A stretch of DNA of 64,000 nucleotides from Micrococcales bacterium (lineage in GTDB: Bacteria > Actinomycetota > Actinomycetes > Actinomycetales > Microbacteriaceae), in contig CANGEU010000004.1 of assembly GCA_947452985.1 (NCBI GenBank), positions 39,654-103,653 of the forward strand, given 5' to 3'. The notes under the pieces are model-generated. The model was given only the letters and a program-made list of their open reading frames with translations, did not search any database and was not told the origin of the DNA. Numbering within the stretch: the stretch's first letter is position 1; the number at the start of each line of letters is the position of its first letter. Below are positions 10,683-19,197 of this stretch, piece after piece. A program made the position numbers and the translations under genes.

Positions 10683-11429
10683 CTATTCCGCGCTATCCCA
10701 GAGACCGCTTGAGCCAACCAAATAGGATATCGCGGCAAGGCCGGCAGTTGAGGTGCGAAGAATTCCAGAACCTAGATGAACGCGCTTTGCTCCAGCGGCT
10801 TCCAATTCCTTCAGTTCGTGTTCGTCGACCCCACCTTCCGGGCCGACCACGATTGCGATGCGTCCGCTAAGTTCACCAAGCCCTGCGATTGAAGTGTTAG
10901 CAGTTGGATCGAGTACCAAAACTAGTTCGAAGTCTTTTACTAAACGAGTAAGTTCTTTGGTTGAGACGACCGCTTCAACTACTGGCTCCCAGGCTCTTAG
11001 TGATTGCTTGGCAGCTTCGGTTGCAATGGTCTGCCAGCGAACCTGTCCTTTGAGAGCCTTTGGGCCTTCCCAGCGAGAAATCGAACGCGTCGCCTGCCAT
11101 GGAATTATCGACAAGCCTCCAAGTTCGGTGGCGGCCTGGACTGCCAGTTCGTCGCGGTCACCCTTGGCTAGTGCTTGAACTAGGGTCACCTGAAGCTTGG
11201 GAAGAGCCTCAACCAAGGTTTCAGACACCAATACGGTCACACTTGAGCCGTCAACTTTAGAAACTTTTCCAAGAACTCGGCATCCTTTGCCATCAGTGAG
11301 TTGAATTGATTCCCCTACTCGCATTCGGCGAACCACGGCGGCATGTTTACCTTCCGGGCCGTCCAGCTCAAACTCACTACCTGGAGTTAGGGAAGTTACC
11401 TTCTCAGCGAAAAATAGCGGAGCAACCAT
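10683..11429 (-). CDS. rsmE: 16S rRNA (uracil-1498-N3)-methyltransferase RsmE
   Basis: SPOUT-class methyltransferase for m3U1498 in 16S rRNA. N-terminal PUA-like domain (VVRRMRVGESIQLTDGKG) and C-terminal trefoil-knot SAM site with VVGPEGGV and LGSGILRTSTA. 248 aa. Its start codon overlaps the dnaJ stop by one base, so it is coupled to the hrcA-dnaJ heat-shock unit, a common actinobacterial order. Confidence 0.94.
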   Translation of the reverse strand: MVAPLFFAEKVTSLTPGSEFELDGPEGKHAAVVRRMRVGESIQLTDGKGCRVLGKVSKVDGSSVTVLVSETLVEALPKLQVTLVQALAKGDRDELAVQAATELGGLSIIPWQATRSISRWEGPKALKGQVRWQTIATEAAKQSLRAWEPVVEAVVSTKELTRLVKDFELVLVLDPTANTSIAGLGELSGRIAIVVGPEGGVDEHELKELEAAGAKRVHLGSGILRTSTAGLAAISYLVGSSGLWDSAE

Positions 11430-12505
11430 TAGCGGCGCTTACCGAAGTGACCGTGTGAGTGCTTCTTGAGCGCTGGTGAGTCGTTCTTGCGGAGCTTGGC
11501 TAACTGACGAAGCAGTTCTTTCTGTTTACTGTCGAGCTTCTGTGGGGTGTCAACCTCAATGGTGACCACTAGGTCGCCACGCCCCTGGTGCCGCAGCTTC
11601 TGTGAACCCTTACCTTTGACGGTAATTGAATCGCCAGACTGGGTTCCTGGCGAAACTTCCAGGTCAACCTTGCCGTCGTAAGTTTCGATTGAAACCTGGC
11701 AACCTAGAGCCGCCTCATGCATTGGAACCGTTAGCACGCAAGTAAGGTCATCCCCCGAACGACTAAAGGTGTCGTCTGCCTTCACTCGTATGTCAAGGTA
11801 AATGTCGCCGCTTGGACCGCCGGCAAAGCCAACTTCGCCTTGGCCAGAGAGTTGAAGGCGAAGCCCGTCTTCAACTCCGCCAGGGATGTTGAGATCTAGG
11901 CTACGAGTTGCACGAACACGACCCTGCCCACGACATGAGACACATGGACTCTCAACAACCTGACCGAAACCCCGACATGCGTTACATGGCTGCGAGGTCA
12001 TTACATTTCCAAGAAGGCTGCGAACCTGGCGCGAAATTTGGCCTCGGCCACCACAAACATCACAGGTTCGAAGGTCAGTGCCAGGTTGGCAGCACGATCC
12101 GCTGCAACTTTCACAAAGCACTGCGGTTTCGATTTCAATTGACTTGGCAACTCCAAATACAGCTTCTTTGAGAGTTAGGTCGATGCGAAGCAGGGCATCT
12201 TCACCTCGCTGCTGGCGCGAACGTGGACCCGTTTGACCGCCACCGAAGAAAGAGTCGAATATGTCTCCAAAGCCAAAATTTGCGTTTCCGCCGAAGGGGT
12301 TAGAGCCGCCCATGTCATAGTTTCGACGCTGTTCAACGTCGATAAGCACCTCATAGGCGAAAGTGACCAACTTGAAACGCTCTTGAGCCTCTGGCTCCGG
12401 GTTTACATCTGGGTGTAGTTCACGCGCAAGCTTGCGGTACGCCTTTTTGATCTGATCTTCGGTCGCGTCTCGCGAGACACCAAGGACGTCGTAGTGGTCG
12501 GCCAA
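11429..12505 (-). CDS. dnaJ: Chaperone DnaJ (type I, DnaJ2)
   Basis: Hsp40 co-chaperone that stimulates DnaK ATPase and binds unfolded clients. J domain with HPD at residues 31-33, a short Gly/Phe stretch (GGSNPFGGNANFGFGD), then four zinc-binding CxxC repeats, the first slightly altered (CESCSGSC), and the C-terminal client domains. 358 aa. Starts 1 nt after the hrcA stop, so CIRCE/HrcA control probably covers it. Actinobacteria usually also have a dnaK-linked DnaJ1 elsewhere. Confidence 0.95.
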   Translation of the reverse strand: MADHYDVLGVSRDATEDQIKKAYRKLARELHPDVNPEPEAQERFKLVTFAYEVLIDVEQRRNYDMGGSNPFGGNANFGFGDIFDSFFGGGQTGPRSRQQRGEDALLRIDLTLKEAVFGVAKSIEIETAVLCESCSGSCCQPGTDLRTCDVCGGRGQISRQVRSLLGNVMTSQPCNACRGFGQVVESPCVSCRGQGRVRATRSLDLNIPGGVEDGLRLQLSGQGEVGFAGGPSGDIYLDIRVKADDTFSRSGDDLTCVLTVPMHEAALGCQVSIETYDGKVDLEVSPGTQSGDSITVKGKGSQKLRHQGRGDLVVTIEVDTPQKLDSKQKELLRQLAKLRKNDSPALKKHSHGHFGKRR

Positions 12506-12506
12506 T

Positions 12507-13526
12507 TTATGCTCCTAGGCTCTTGGAAAGGTAACGAGCGATTGCTCGAACGGCTGAAATGTTGGTGGAATAGTCCATGCGCGTTGGGCCTAGAACGCCG
12601 ACTTTCGCCAATGGCTCATCTACGGCTCCGTAGCCGGAAACTAGAACGCTGGCTTGGCTGAGGCCCTCAATGCGGTTCTCCGAACCAATTAGAAGGCTCA
12701 CGCCGTGCTGATCGGCTTCCATTTCCGAAATCAGGCGAAGCAATACAACCTGCTCTTCAATGGCGTCTAGCAGTGGCGAAACATTGCCACCAAAATCGAC
12801 TTCGGAGCGAACTAGATTGGCAGTTCCCGCTAGAACTAGCTTGTCTTGGCGGTTGGCATCGACCTGATCCTGAAGGCTAGCAACGACTGCCGTTACAAAA
12901 CCACGATCCTTCGTCTCAAAATTCTCGGCAACCGACGAAGTGGCTTTTGCAACATCTGACAGAGCAAGTCCCACAATTTGTTCGCCGATACGGCCACGTA
13001 CCTGGACCAAAACTCTGAGGTCGATAACTGAACCAAATTCCACAACATGCTGCTGAATTCGACCATTATCAGAAATCAACATGACCATAACCTTGGTATC
13101 GGCCACCGGAACCAGTTCAAATCCGCGAACTTTTGCCTTTCCGAGGGTTGGATACTGAACCATGGCGACCTGATTGGTCAACTGGGAGAGCATGCGCACA
13201 CTGCGACCGAGAATTTCGTCTAAGTCGGCGCTGCCCGAAAGCAAAGTTTCCATTGCCTGACGCTCAGCGCCGGAAAGCTGTTTCAACTCGTTGAGACGGT
13301 CTACAAAGAGCCGATAGCCGCTATCGGTTGGCACACGACCCGCTGACGTGTGTGGTGCGTGAATGAGACCCTCTTCTTCGAGGATTGACATGTCGTTTCG
13401 AATAGTGGCAGATGAAACACCGAATCCGTGGCGTTCAAGCAGTGCTTTGGAGCCAACTGGCTCACGAGTGCTTACATAGTCTTGAACGATTGCACGAAGC
13501 ACTTCGAAACTGCGTTCCGAGATCAT
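12507..13526 (-). CDS. hrcA: Heat-inducible transcription repressor HrcA
   Basis: Repressor of class I heat-shock genes; binds CIRCE and needs GroEL for activity. N-terminal winged helix (SSATIRNDMSILEEEGLIHAPHTSAGRVPT) and C-terminal GAF-like dimer domain with SVLVSGYGAVDE. The ORF track begins at GTG 13544, which lies inside the CIRCE repeat. ATG at 13526 is preceded by a strong GGAGGTG ribosome site 4 nt away, giving 339 aa. Leads the hrcA-dnaJ-rsmE unit and is autoregulated through the CIRCE site immediately upstream. Confidence 0.96.
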   Translation of the reverse strand: MISERSFEVLRAIVQDYVSTREPVGSKALLERHGFGVSSATIRNDMSILEEEGLIHAPHTSAGRVPTDSGYRLFVDRLNELKQLSGAERQAMETLLSGSADLDEILGRSVRMLSQLTNQVAMVQYPTLGKAKVRGFELVPVADTKVMVMLISDNGRIQQHVVEFGSVIDLRVLVQVRGRIGEQIVGLALSDVAKATSSVAENFETKDRGFVTAVVASLQDQVDANRQDKLVLAGTANLVRSEVDFGGNVSPLLDAIEEQVVLLRLISEMEADQHGVSLLIGSENRIEGLSQASVLVSGYGAVDEPLAKVGVLGPTRMDYSTNISAVRAIARYLSKSLGA

Positions 13527-13537
13527 GGCACCTCCAA

Positions 13538-13564
13538 TTAGCACTCGTTACTCCTGAGTGCCAA
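13538..13564 (-). promoter_or_regulatory. CIRCE operator (HrcA binding site)
   Basis: TTAGCACTC-N9-GAGTGCCAA on the plus strand matches the consensus TTAGCACTC-N9-GAGTGCTAA at 17 of 18 arm positions. It lies 11 bp upstream of the hrcA ATG, so HrcA should repress its own operon. Confidence 0.95.
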
Positions 13565-13581
13565 TATTACCCGTGATTTGG

Positions 13582-14724
13582 CTATAGTCCCAGAAGTTTG
13601 CGCAGCACAAAATCGGCAAGTAATCGACCTTGCAGAGTCAAGACGGCGTGTCCTTGCAGAGCGGCCTTTCCTTCAATCAGCGTCGCCGCGACCAACTCAG
13701 AAATCGCCTGAGCGTGATTGGCATTTAGACCTTTCACAACATCCAGCGAGAGACCCTCTCGGAGGCGCAGTTCAAGCATTGCCCGCTCTTCCTGCATTTC
13801 CAGTTCCGAAAGGGTTTCCCCGTCGGTACTAGGTAGTGCCAGCTCGGCCAGCATTTTTGCGTAAGTGGTTGGGTGCTTCACATTCGACCAACGACGCCCG
13901 GCCACGTGACTGTGAGCGCCTGGTCCGAAACCCCACCAGTCTCGACCTTGCCAATAGGCAATGTTGTGCTTCGAAGTGGACGCATCTCCCCTGGACCAGT
14001 TACTAAGTTCGTACCATTCGAATCCAGCATTGGCTAACTCAGAATCTAGCCACTCGTACTTGTCTGCCTGGAGATCTTCGTCTGGTTCTGATTTTTCACC
14101 AGAGGCAATCTGTCTAGCCAGTTTGGTTGCTGGTTCAACAATTAGTGCATATGCCGAAATGTGATCGGTTTGCATACTCAAGGCAACCCGAACCGATTCC
14201 TGCCACTGTTCCATGGTCTCGCCAGGAGCGCCGTAAATCAGGTCAACAGACGTCTGGAAACCAAGTCGCTTAGCAATAGCAACATTGGCGGCAACCGCAG
14301 CCGGGTTGTGGGTGCGCTCGAGGGTCGCCAAAACTTCTGGAACTGCCGATTGCATACCGAACGACAGACGATTGAATCCGACTTCCTTCAGGACCTGAAG
14401 GTAAGCCTCGTCGACGGTGTCCGGATTGGCCTCGGTCGTTACCTCAGCCTCGCCTGCAATCCCGAAGTTTTTGCGTAAAAGCTCGAGAGCCTCAGCCAAT
14501 TCAGTTGCGGGAAGTAGTGTTGGGGTTCCTCCCCCAAAAAATACGGTCTGCAGTTCCCGCTTACCTACTGATTGCTTAGCTAGCTCGATCTCCACCTGCA
14601 AATTCGAGATAAATGCGGTTTGCGGGTAGCCCTGAAGTTCGGTAGCGGTGTAGGTGTTGAAGTCGCAGTAGCCACAACGGACCTTGCAAAACGGCACATG
14701 GACGTAACCGTGAAAAGTAGACAT
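13582..14724 (-). CDS. hemW: Heme chaperone HemW (radical SAM, HemN-like)
   Basis: Radical SAM protein related to oxygen-independent coproporphyrinogen III oxidase but of the HemW heme-chaperone group. CxxxCxxC cluster at C13, C17 and C20 (PFCKVRCGYC), GGGTPT SAM-binding motif, and the HemW-type HNIAYW motif; the extra N-terminal cysteine of true HemN is missing. 380 aa. Its start overlaps the lepA stop by one base, the usual lepA-hemW-hrcA order. Confidence 0.93.
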   Translation of the reverse strand: MSTFHGYVHVPFCKVRCGYCDFNTYTATELQGYPQTAFISNLQVEIELAKQSVGKRELQTVFFGGGTPTLLPATELAEALELLRKNFGIAGEAEVTTEANPDTVDEAYLQVLKEVGFNRLSFGMQSAVPEVLATLERTHNPAAVAANVAIAKRLGFQTSVDLIYGAPGETMEQWQESVRVALSMQTDHISAYALIVEPATKLARQIASGEKSEPDEDLQADKYEWLDSELANAGFEWYELSNWSRGDASTSKHNIAYWQGRDWWGFGPGAHSHVAGRRWSNVKHPTTYAKMLAELALPSTDGETLSELEMQEERAMLELRLREGLSLDVVKGLNANHAQAISELVAATLIEGKAALQGHAVLTLQGRLLADFVLRKLLGL

Positions 14725-16580
14725 TACTTTTTCTTGTCGCCCTTTTTCTCGTCGCCGGTGGAAAGCGCGGCAATGAAGGCTTCCTGAGGAACCTCAACGC
14801 GACCAACCATCTTCATGCGCTTTTTACCCTCTTTTTGCTTTTCGAGAAGTTTGCGCTTACGAGAAATGTCACCGCCGTAACACTTAGCTAGAACGTCTTT
14901 ACGCATGGCACGAATCGATTCGCGGGCGATGATTCGAGCACCGATGGCGGCCTGGATTGGCACCTCAAACTGCTGGCGAGGAATTAGTTCACGAAGTTTC
15001 CCGGTCATCATCACACCGTAGGCGTAAGCCTTGTCCTTGTGAACGATCGCACTGAACGCGTCAACCTGGTCGCCTTGAAGCAGGATGTCGACCTTTACAA
15101 GTTCACCTTCGGCAAGGCCAGCTTCTTCGTAGTCGAGCGAGGCATACCCTTGGGTCTTGCTCTTGAGCTGGTCGAAGAAGTCGAAAACGATTTCTGCAAG
15201 CGGCAGGGTGTAACGAAGCTGAACACGGTCTTCACCTAGGTATTGCATGTCGATCATGACACCGCGACGACCCTGGCAAAGTTCCATGATTACACCCACG
15301 TAATCCTTTGGCGCCAAGATGGTTGAACGAACCATTGGCTCAAGAACCTTCTTGACCTTGCCGGTTGGGAACTCAGACGGGTTGGTAACAGTAATTTCGG
15401 CACCGGTATCCATGGTCACCTCGTAAACAACCGAAGGTGCTGTGGCGATAAGGTCTAGACCAAATTCGCGCTCTAGTCGTTCGGTGACGATTTCTAAGTG
15501 CAAAAGACCAAGGAAACCACATCGGAAACCAAAGCCCAGAGCGACAGAGGTTTCTGGTTCGTAAACCAAAGCAGCATCGGACAGCTTCAACTTGTCAAGC
15601 GCCTCGCGAAGGTTTGGGTAGTCGGACCCATCAATCGGGTAAATACCTGAGAACACCATAGGAAGTGGCTCTGAGTAACCCTTCAGCGCTTCGGTGGCTG
15701 GCTTGGCAACGGTAGTTACCGTGTCACCAACCTTCGACTGGCGAACATCTTTTACACCGGTGATTAGGTAGCCCACTTCACCAACACCGAGACCCTTTGT
15801 TGCCTCTGGTTCTGGCGAAGAAACACCAATTTCAAGAGCTTCGTGGACGGCGCGGGTAGACATCATTTGGATTTTTTCGCGCGGGGCCAGGTGGCCGTCG
15901 ATCATTCGTACGTAAGTGACCACGCCTCGATAAGAGTCGTAGACAGAGTCGAAAATCATTGCGCGTGCTGGGGCGTTAGGGTCGCCGACCGGGTTGGGAA
16001 CGGTTCGAACAATCTTGTCGAGAAGTGCGTCAACACCAACACCGGTCTTACCCGAAACACGGAGGCAGTCTTCTGGGTCACCACCGATAAGGTTGGCAAG
16101 CTCTTCGGCATACTTTTCAGGCTGCGCGGCTGGAAGGTCAATCTTGTTAAGTACTGGAATGATCTGGAGATCGTTTTCCATGGCCAAGTAAAGGTTCGCA
16201 AGGGTCTGAGCTTCGATTCCCTGGGCGGCATCAACGAGCAGAACTGCACCTTCACAGGCAGCCAGAGAGCGAGAAACTTCATAGGTGAAGTCCACGTGAC
16301 CTGGTGTGTCGATCATGTTGAGTGCGTAGGTCTGGCCCTCAAGCTCCCAAGGCATACGAACTGCCTGAGACTTAATTGTGATACCGCGTTCACGTTCAAT
16401 GTCCATGCGGTCTAGGTATTGAGCACGCATCGAGCGGTCGTCTACGACACCGGTGAGTTGCAGCATGCGGTCGGCAAGTGTTGACTTACCGTGGTCGATG
16501 TGAGCGATGATGCAAAAGTTGCGAATGAAATCCGGATTGGTTTTCGCCGGCTCTAGCCTGGTTTTAGCGCGTGGCGACAA
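14724..16580 (-). CDS. lepA: Elongation factor 4 (LepA)
   Basis: Ribosome-associated GTPase (EF4) implicated in initiation and ribosome remodelling. G1 AHIDHGKST near residues 26-34, [17 protein letters not shown]-like domains II, III and V, and the LepA-specific C-terminal domain ([17 protein letters not shown]) with a Lys-rich tail. 618 aa. The start is TTG at 16580, with an AGAGG site 7 nt upstream. First gene of the long minus-strand run, divergent from rpsT. Confidence 0.97.
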   Translation of the reverse strand: MSPRAKTRLEPAKTNPDFIRNFCIIAHIDHGKSTLADRMLQLTGVVDDRSMRAQYLDRMDIERERGITIKSQAVRMPWELEGQTYALNMIDTPGHVDFTYEVSRSLAACEGAVLLVDAAQGIEAQTLANLYLAMENDLQIIPVLNKIDLPAAQPEKYAEELANLIGGDPEDCLRVSGKTGVGVDALLDKIVRTVPNPVGDPNAPARAMIFDSVYDSYRGVVTYVRMIDGHLAPREKIQMMSTRAVHEALEIGVSSPEPEATKGLGVGEVGYLITGVKDVRQSKVGDTVTTVAKPATEALKGYSEPLPMVFSGIYPIDGSDYPNLREALDKLKLSDAALVYEPETSVALGFGFRCGFLGLLHLEIVTERLEREFGLDLIATAPSVVYEVTMDTGAEITVTNPSEFPTGKVKKVLEPMVRSTILAPKDYVGVIMELCQGRRGVMIDMQYLGEDRVQLRYTLPLAEIVFDFFDQLKSKTQGYASLDYEEAGLAEGELVKVDILLQGDQVDAFSAIVHKDKAYAYGVMMTGKLRELIPRQQFEVPIQAAIGARIIARESIRAMRKDVLAKCYGGDISRKRKLLEKQKEGKKRMKMVGRVEVPQEAFIAALSTGDEKKGDKKK

Positions 16581-16646
16581 AATTTACCTCTTGGGATTGT
16601 TTCTCGAAGTGTTGCGATGGCAACTAATACATTCTCGCATAAATGG

Positions 16647-16676
16647 TTGCCCTTATGGCCTAAGCCCTGATAGGCT
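16647..16676 (+). promoter_or_regulatory. Candidate rpsT promoter
   Basis: TTGCCC (16647-16652) and TAGGCT (16671-16676) are separated by 18 bp and lie in the divergent lepA/rpsT gap, leaving a leader of roughly 60 nt before the rpsT start. Confidence 0.5.
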
Positions 16677-16746
16677 AGATGTTTGTTACGGGTGAGTGTC
16701 TCCATCCGAAGCGAATCCCAAGCAAAACTTTTTTCGAAAGTGAAAC

Positions 16747-17007
16747 ATGGCAAACATTAAGTCGCAGATCAAGCGTATTGGCACCAACGCCAAGGCAGCA
16801 GAGCGTAACAAGGCAGTGAAGAGCGAAGTAAAGACCGCTATCCGCGCCGTTCGTGAAGCAGCAACCGCTGGAGACAAGGCAGCAGCAACCGAAGCTCTTC
16901 GTACCGCAGGTAAGAAGATCGACAAGGCTGTTTCTAAGGGTGTTCTACATAAGAACCAGGGTGCAAACCGCAAGTCGGCTATCGCCAAGAAGGTTGCAGC
17001 TCTCTAA
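16747..17007 (+). CDS. rpsT: 30S ribosomal protein S20
   Basis: Basic 86-aa primary-binding protein of the 30S subunit, contacting helices of the 16S rRNA 5' and 3' minor domains. Family pattern [41 protein letters not shown] is complete. Codon choice looks strongly adapted, as for ribosomal genes. Single-gene unit with its own promoter and a strong terminator at 17023-17055; opposite strand to both neighbours, as in most actinobacteria. Confidence 0.98.
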   Translation: MANIKSQIKRIGTNAKAAERNKAVKSEVKTAIRAVREAATAGDKAAATEALRTAGKKIDKAVSKGVLHKNQGANRKSAIAKKVAAL

Positions 17008-17022
17008 AGCTAAACGTACAAA

Positions 17023-17055
17023 AAACCCGTCGATGAAAATCGGCGGGTTTTTTTA
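17023..17055 (+). terminator. Intrinsic terminator of rpsT
   Basis: AAACCCGTCGAT / ATCGGCGGGTTT forms a 12-bp stem (one G-U pair) closed by a GAAA tetraloop and followed by seven T residues. The A-tract on the other side means it may also work for the convergent MFS gene, whose stop codon lies at its edge. Confidence 0.92.
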
Positions 17056-18213
17056 TTGAATGACTTTCGGCCTACCAGCAAACCATGCTGCTACGACCTG
17101 CACTGCCGTTAAAGCAATCAAGCCCGAGACACTTATCTGCCAGTTGCCGGTGACCTTAGCGAGCCAGCCGAATAGGAAAGTTCCGCTTGCCGCCAAAAGA
17201 TAGCCAACGCCTTGAGACACCGATGACAACATGGTGGTGAGGCGCCCAGAGCCGGCTCGGGTTGAAATCAAACTGAGCGACAGTGGGAAGCTTGAAGCCT
17301 GCCCGATTCCAATTACGATCACGGCTGGAACCCAAAGGTGCAAAAGCAGTAACACCATTCCAGCGATAGTCACCATTGAAATCAAGGCACCAACTGGAGC
17401 GAGGTTTTTGAATCGCCCAAAGTTTGATGAGAGGATCAACCCCACCGGTACTCCGACAACGGTCATCAGCGACAGCAGTGCCCCCGCATCGGATGGATTC
17501 ATCCCAGAGTCAATCGCAAAGTTTGGAAGCCAGGCCAGTAGCGCATAGAAACCAAGCGATTGAATTCCAAATAAGCCAATGATTGACCAGGCAATCGGAG
17601 ATCGGCTGATTAGTTTGAAGTCGCCAGCATGTCCGTCAGTTTCGGGGACCAATCTCTCCGACTTTTCACTCAAGAAAGTAAAAGAAAGACCCAAGGCTAG
17701 CAGCGCAGGTAGAGCCCAAAGTTCAAGTGCCATCTGCCAACCGTAATTCGAGGCACTTGGATAACTGAATGCGGCAGCAAAACTAGCCGAGGCGGCCAAA
17801 ATTGTGGTGTAGCCAGCCGTAAGCGGAACAACTTTCTTGGGGAACCGAGCTCGCACGATTGTAGGTAGTAGAACGTTTGCAACCGCAATTGATAGACCAG
17901 CGAGTGTTGTTCCCACCAAAAGACCAACGAAACCCAAATACGGTCTTGCTGCAATTGCCATAAATAGCAAAACCAATAAGCCGACCATGGTCTGGTTCTC
18001 TCCGAATCGACGAGCCAACGCCGGAGTTGCAAAAGCACCAAACCCGAAGCAAAGAACAGGAATCGCTGCCAATAAGGCGGTTTCGGTATCGGTGAGTGAA
18101 AGCTTGGATTGAATTAGGTCAAGAATTGGACCAATTTGAGCCACGGGCGGTCTTAGGATCACCGCGATAACCAAGATTGCAATTACGACCCATATCGGTC
18201 GAACTTTGGTCAC
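17053..18213 (-). CDS. MFS transporter, CynX/NimT-like
   Basis: 386-aa major facilitator with about 12 hydrophobic segments. Sequence style (RPPVAQIGPILDLIQSKLSLTDTETALLAAIPVLCFGFGA near the start, FPLSLSLISTRAG later) fits the CynX/NimT subgroup, members of which move cyanate, nitroimidazoles or unknown solutes. The substrate cannot be assigned. GTG start overlaps the holA stop by 4 bp, so it is cotranscribed downstream of holA; convergent with rpsT and sharing its terminator. Confidence 0.85.
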   Translation of the reverse strand: MTKVRPIWVVIAILVIAVILRPPVAQIGPILDLIQSKLSLTDTETALLAAIPVLCFGFGAFATPALARRFGENQTMVGLLVLLFMAIAARPYLGFVGLLVGTTLAGLSIAVANVLLPTIVRARFPKKVVPLTAGYTTILAASASFAAAFSYPSASNYGWQMALELWALPALLALGLSFTFLSEKSERLVPETDGHAGDFKLISRSPIAWSIIGLFGIQSLGFYALLAWLPNFAIDSGMNPSDAGALLSLMTVVGVPVGLILSSNFGRFKNLAPVGALISMVTIAGMVLLLLHLWVPAVIVIGIGQASSFPLSLSLISTRAGSGRLTTMLSSVSQGVGYLLAASGTFLFGWLAKVTGNWQISVSGLIALTAVQVVAAWFAGRPKVIQ

Positions 18214-19187
18214 GCTCTCCCCCGATTCGCGATTGAAATAATTAGTTGCTCAAGTCGGTACTCGGGTTGACGTTCGGCACCTTTCGCTGCGGCGTCGGCG
18301 TCGGCGATGAGTTGCAAAACACGAATCATTCCATCATCGTCCCAGCCATTGGTGGATTTTCGGATTCGATTAAAAACCCAATCGGTGAGCCCAAGGGTGG
18401 CTGCATTCGCGCGTGGATCGTTCAAAATAGTTGCCATGCGTTTCACGCTGGAAGCAATGCCGCTGATCAGGCGAATCGGGTCGTCTCCGGTTTGCAACGC
18501 ATGACGAAGGAGCACCAACGCCTCCCCGGCATGGCCTTCAATAGCCTTATCGAAAACATTCCATGAAGTGGCTTCAATACGACCACCGAAATAGCGGTTG
18601 ACGAGTTCTTCATCAATCTGTTCGGCGCTGTCGGCCAAGAGCTGATCGCAGGCGGCAGCCATTTCAGAAATGTCGTTTCCGAAGGCATCCACAAGTGCAC
18701 GAATTGCCGATTGAGTGTATTTGCGCCCGGCTTCCATGAAGTGGGCTTGAACAAAGCCAGGCTTATCCTTGTCGGCAATTTTGGCGCAGGCAATTTCGAT
18801 CGCCTGGTCGTTGCTGCGAAGGCCATCCAAGAGGGCTTTGCCACGGGTGCTCGTGCCGGCGTGCTGGAAGATCAAAGTGGTGTCAACCAAATCAGAAATC
18901 TCGAGGGCTTTGCCATCTTCAATCAAGGCATCAGAAGCACGTTCAACGCCATTGATGATTACCAACTTAGGGTCAGAAAACAACGATGGGCTGATCATGT
19001 TGAGTAGGTCGCCAGCGTTGTATTCGCCGGCATCCACTTCATAAATTTCTAAACCGGTCTGGCTGTCTTTCAGCTCATCTCGTATTCGTCGAATCGCCGA
19101 AGAAGAGAAGTACTCTTCAGAGCCGAAGACAAGAATGAGTGGCGAAGCTACTGCTTTACGCCATTCGATGATTCTTGCTTTACCCAC
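18210..19187 (-). CDS. holA: DNA polymerase III subunit delta
   Basis: Clamp-loader subunit that opens the beta sliding clamp. Family features: LVFGSEEYFSSSAIRRIRDEL near the N-terminus, degenerate AAA+ fold, and the C-terminal collar region (VLLRHALQTGDDPIRLISGIASSVKRM). 325 aa. GTG start. Sits between comEC and rpsT, the conserved bacterial comEC-holA-rpsT order. Confidence 0.92.
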   Translation of the reverse strand: MGKARIIEWRKAVASPLILVFGSEEYFSSSAIRRIRDELKDSQTGLEIYEVDAGEYNAGDLLNMISPSLFSDPKLVIINGVERASDALIEDGKALEISDLVDTTLIFQHAGTSTRGKALLDGLRSNDQAIEIACAKIADKDKPGFVQAHFMEAGRKYTQSAIRALVDAFGNDISEMAAACDQLLADSAEQIDEELVNRYFGGRIEATSWNVFDKAIEGHAGEALVLLRHALQTGDDPIRLISGIASSVKRMATILNDPRANAATLGLTDWVFNRIRKSTNGWDDDGMIRVLQLIADADAAAKGAERQPEYRLEQLIISIANRGRA

Positions 19188-19197
19188 GAAGTACAGC

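Noticed and set aside
15843-16415. 190-aa plus-strand ORF opposite lepA
   Set aside because: Antisense shadow of a strongly conserved GTPase; composition reflects the lepA codons.
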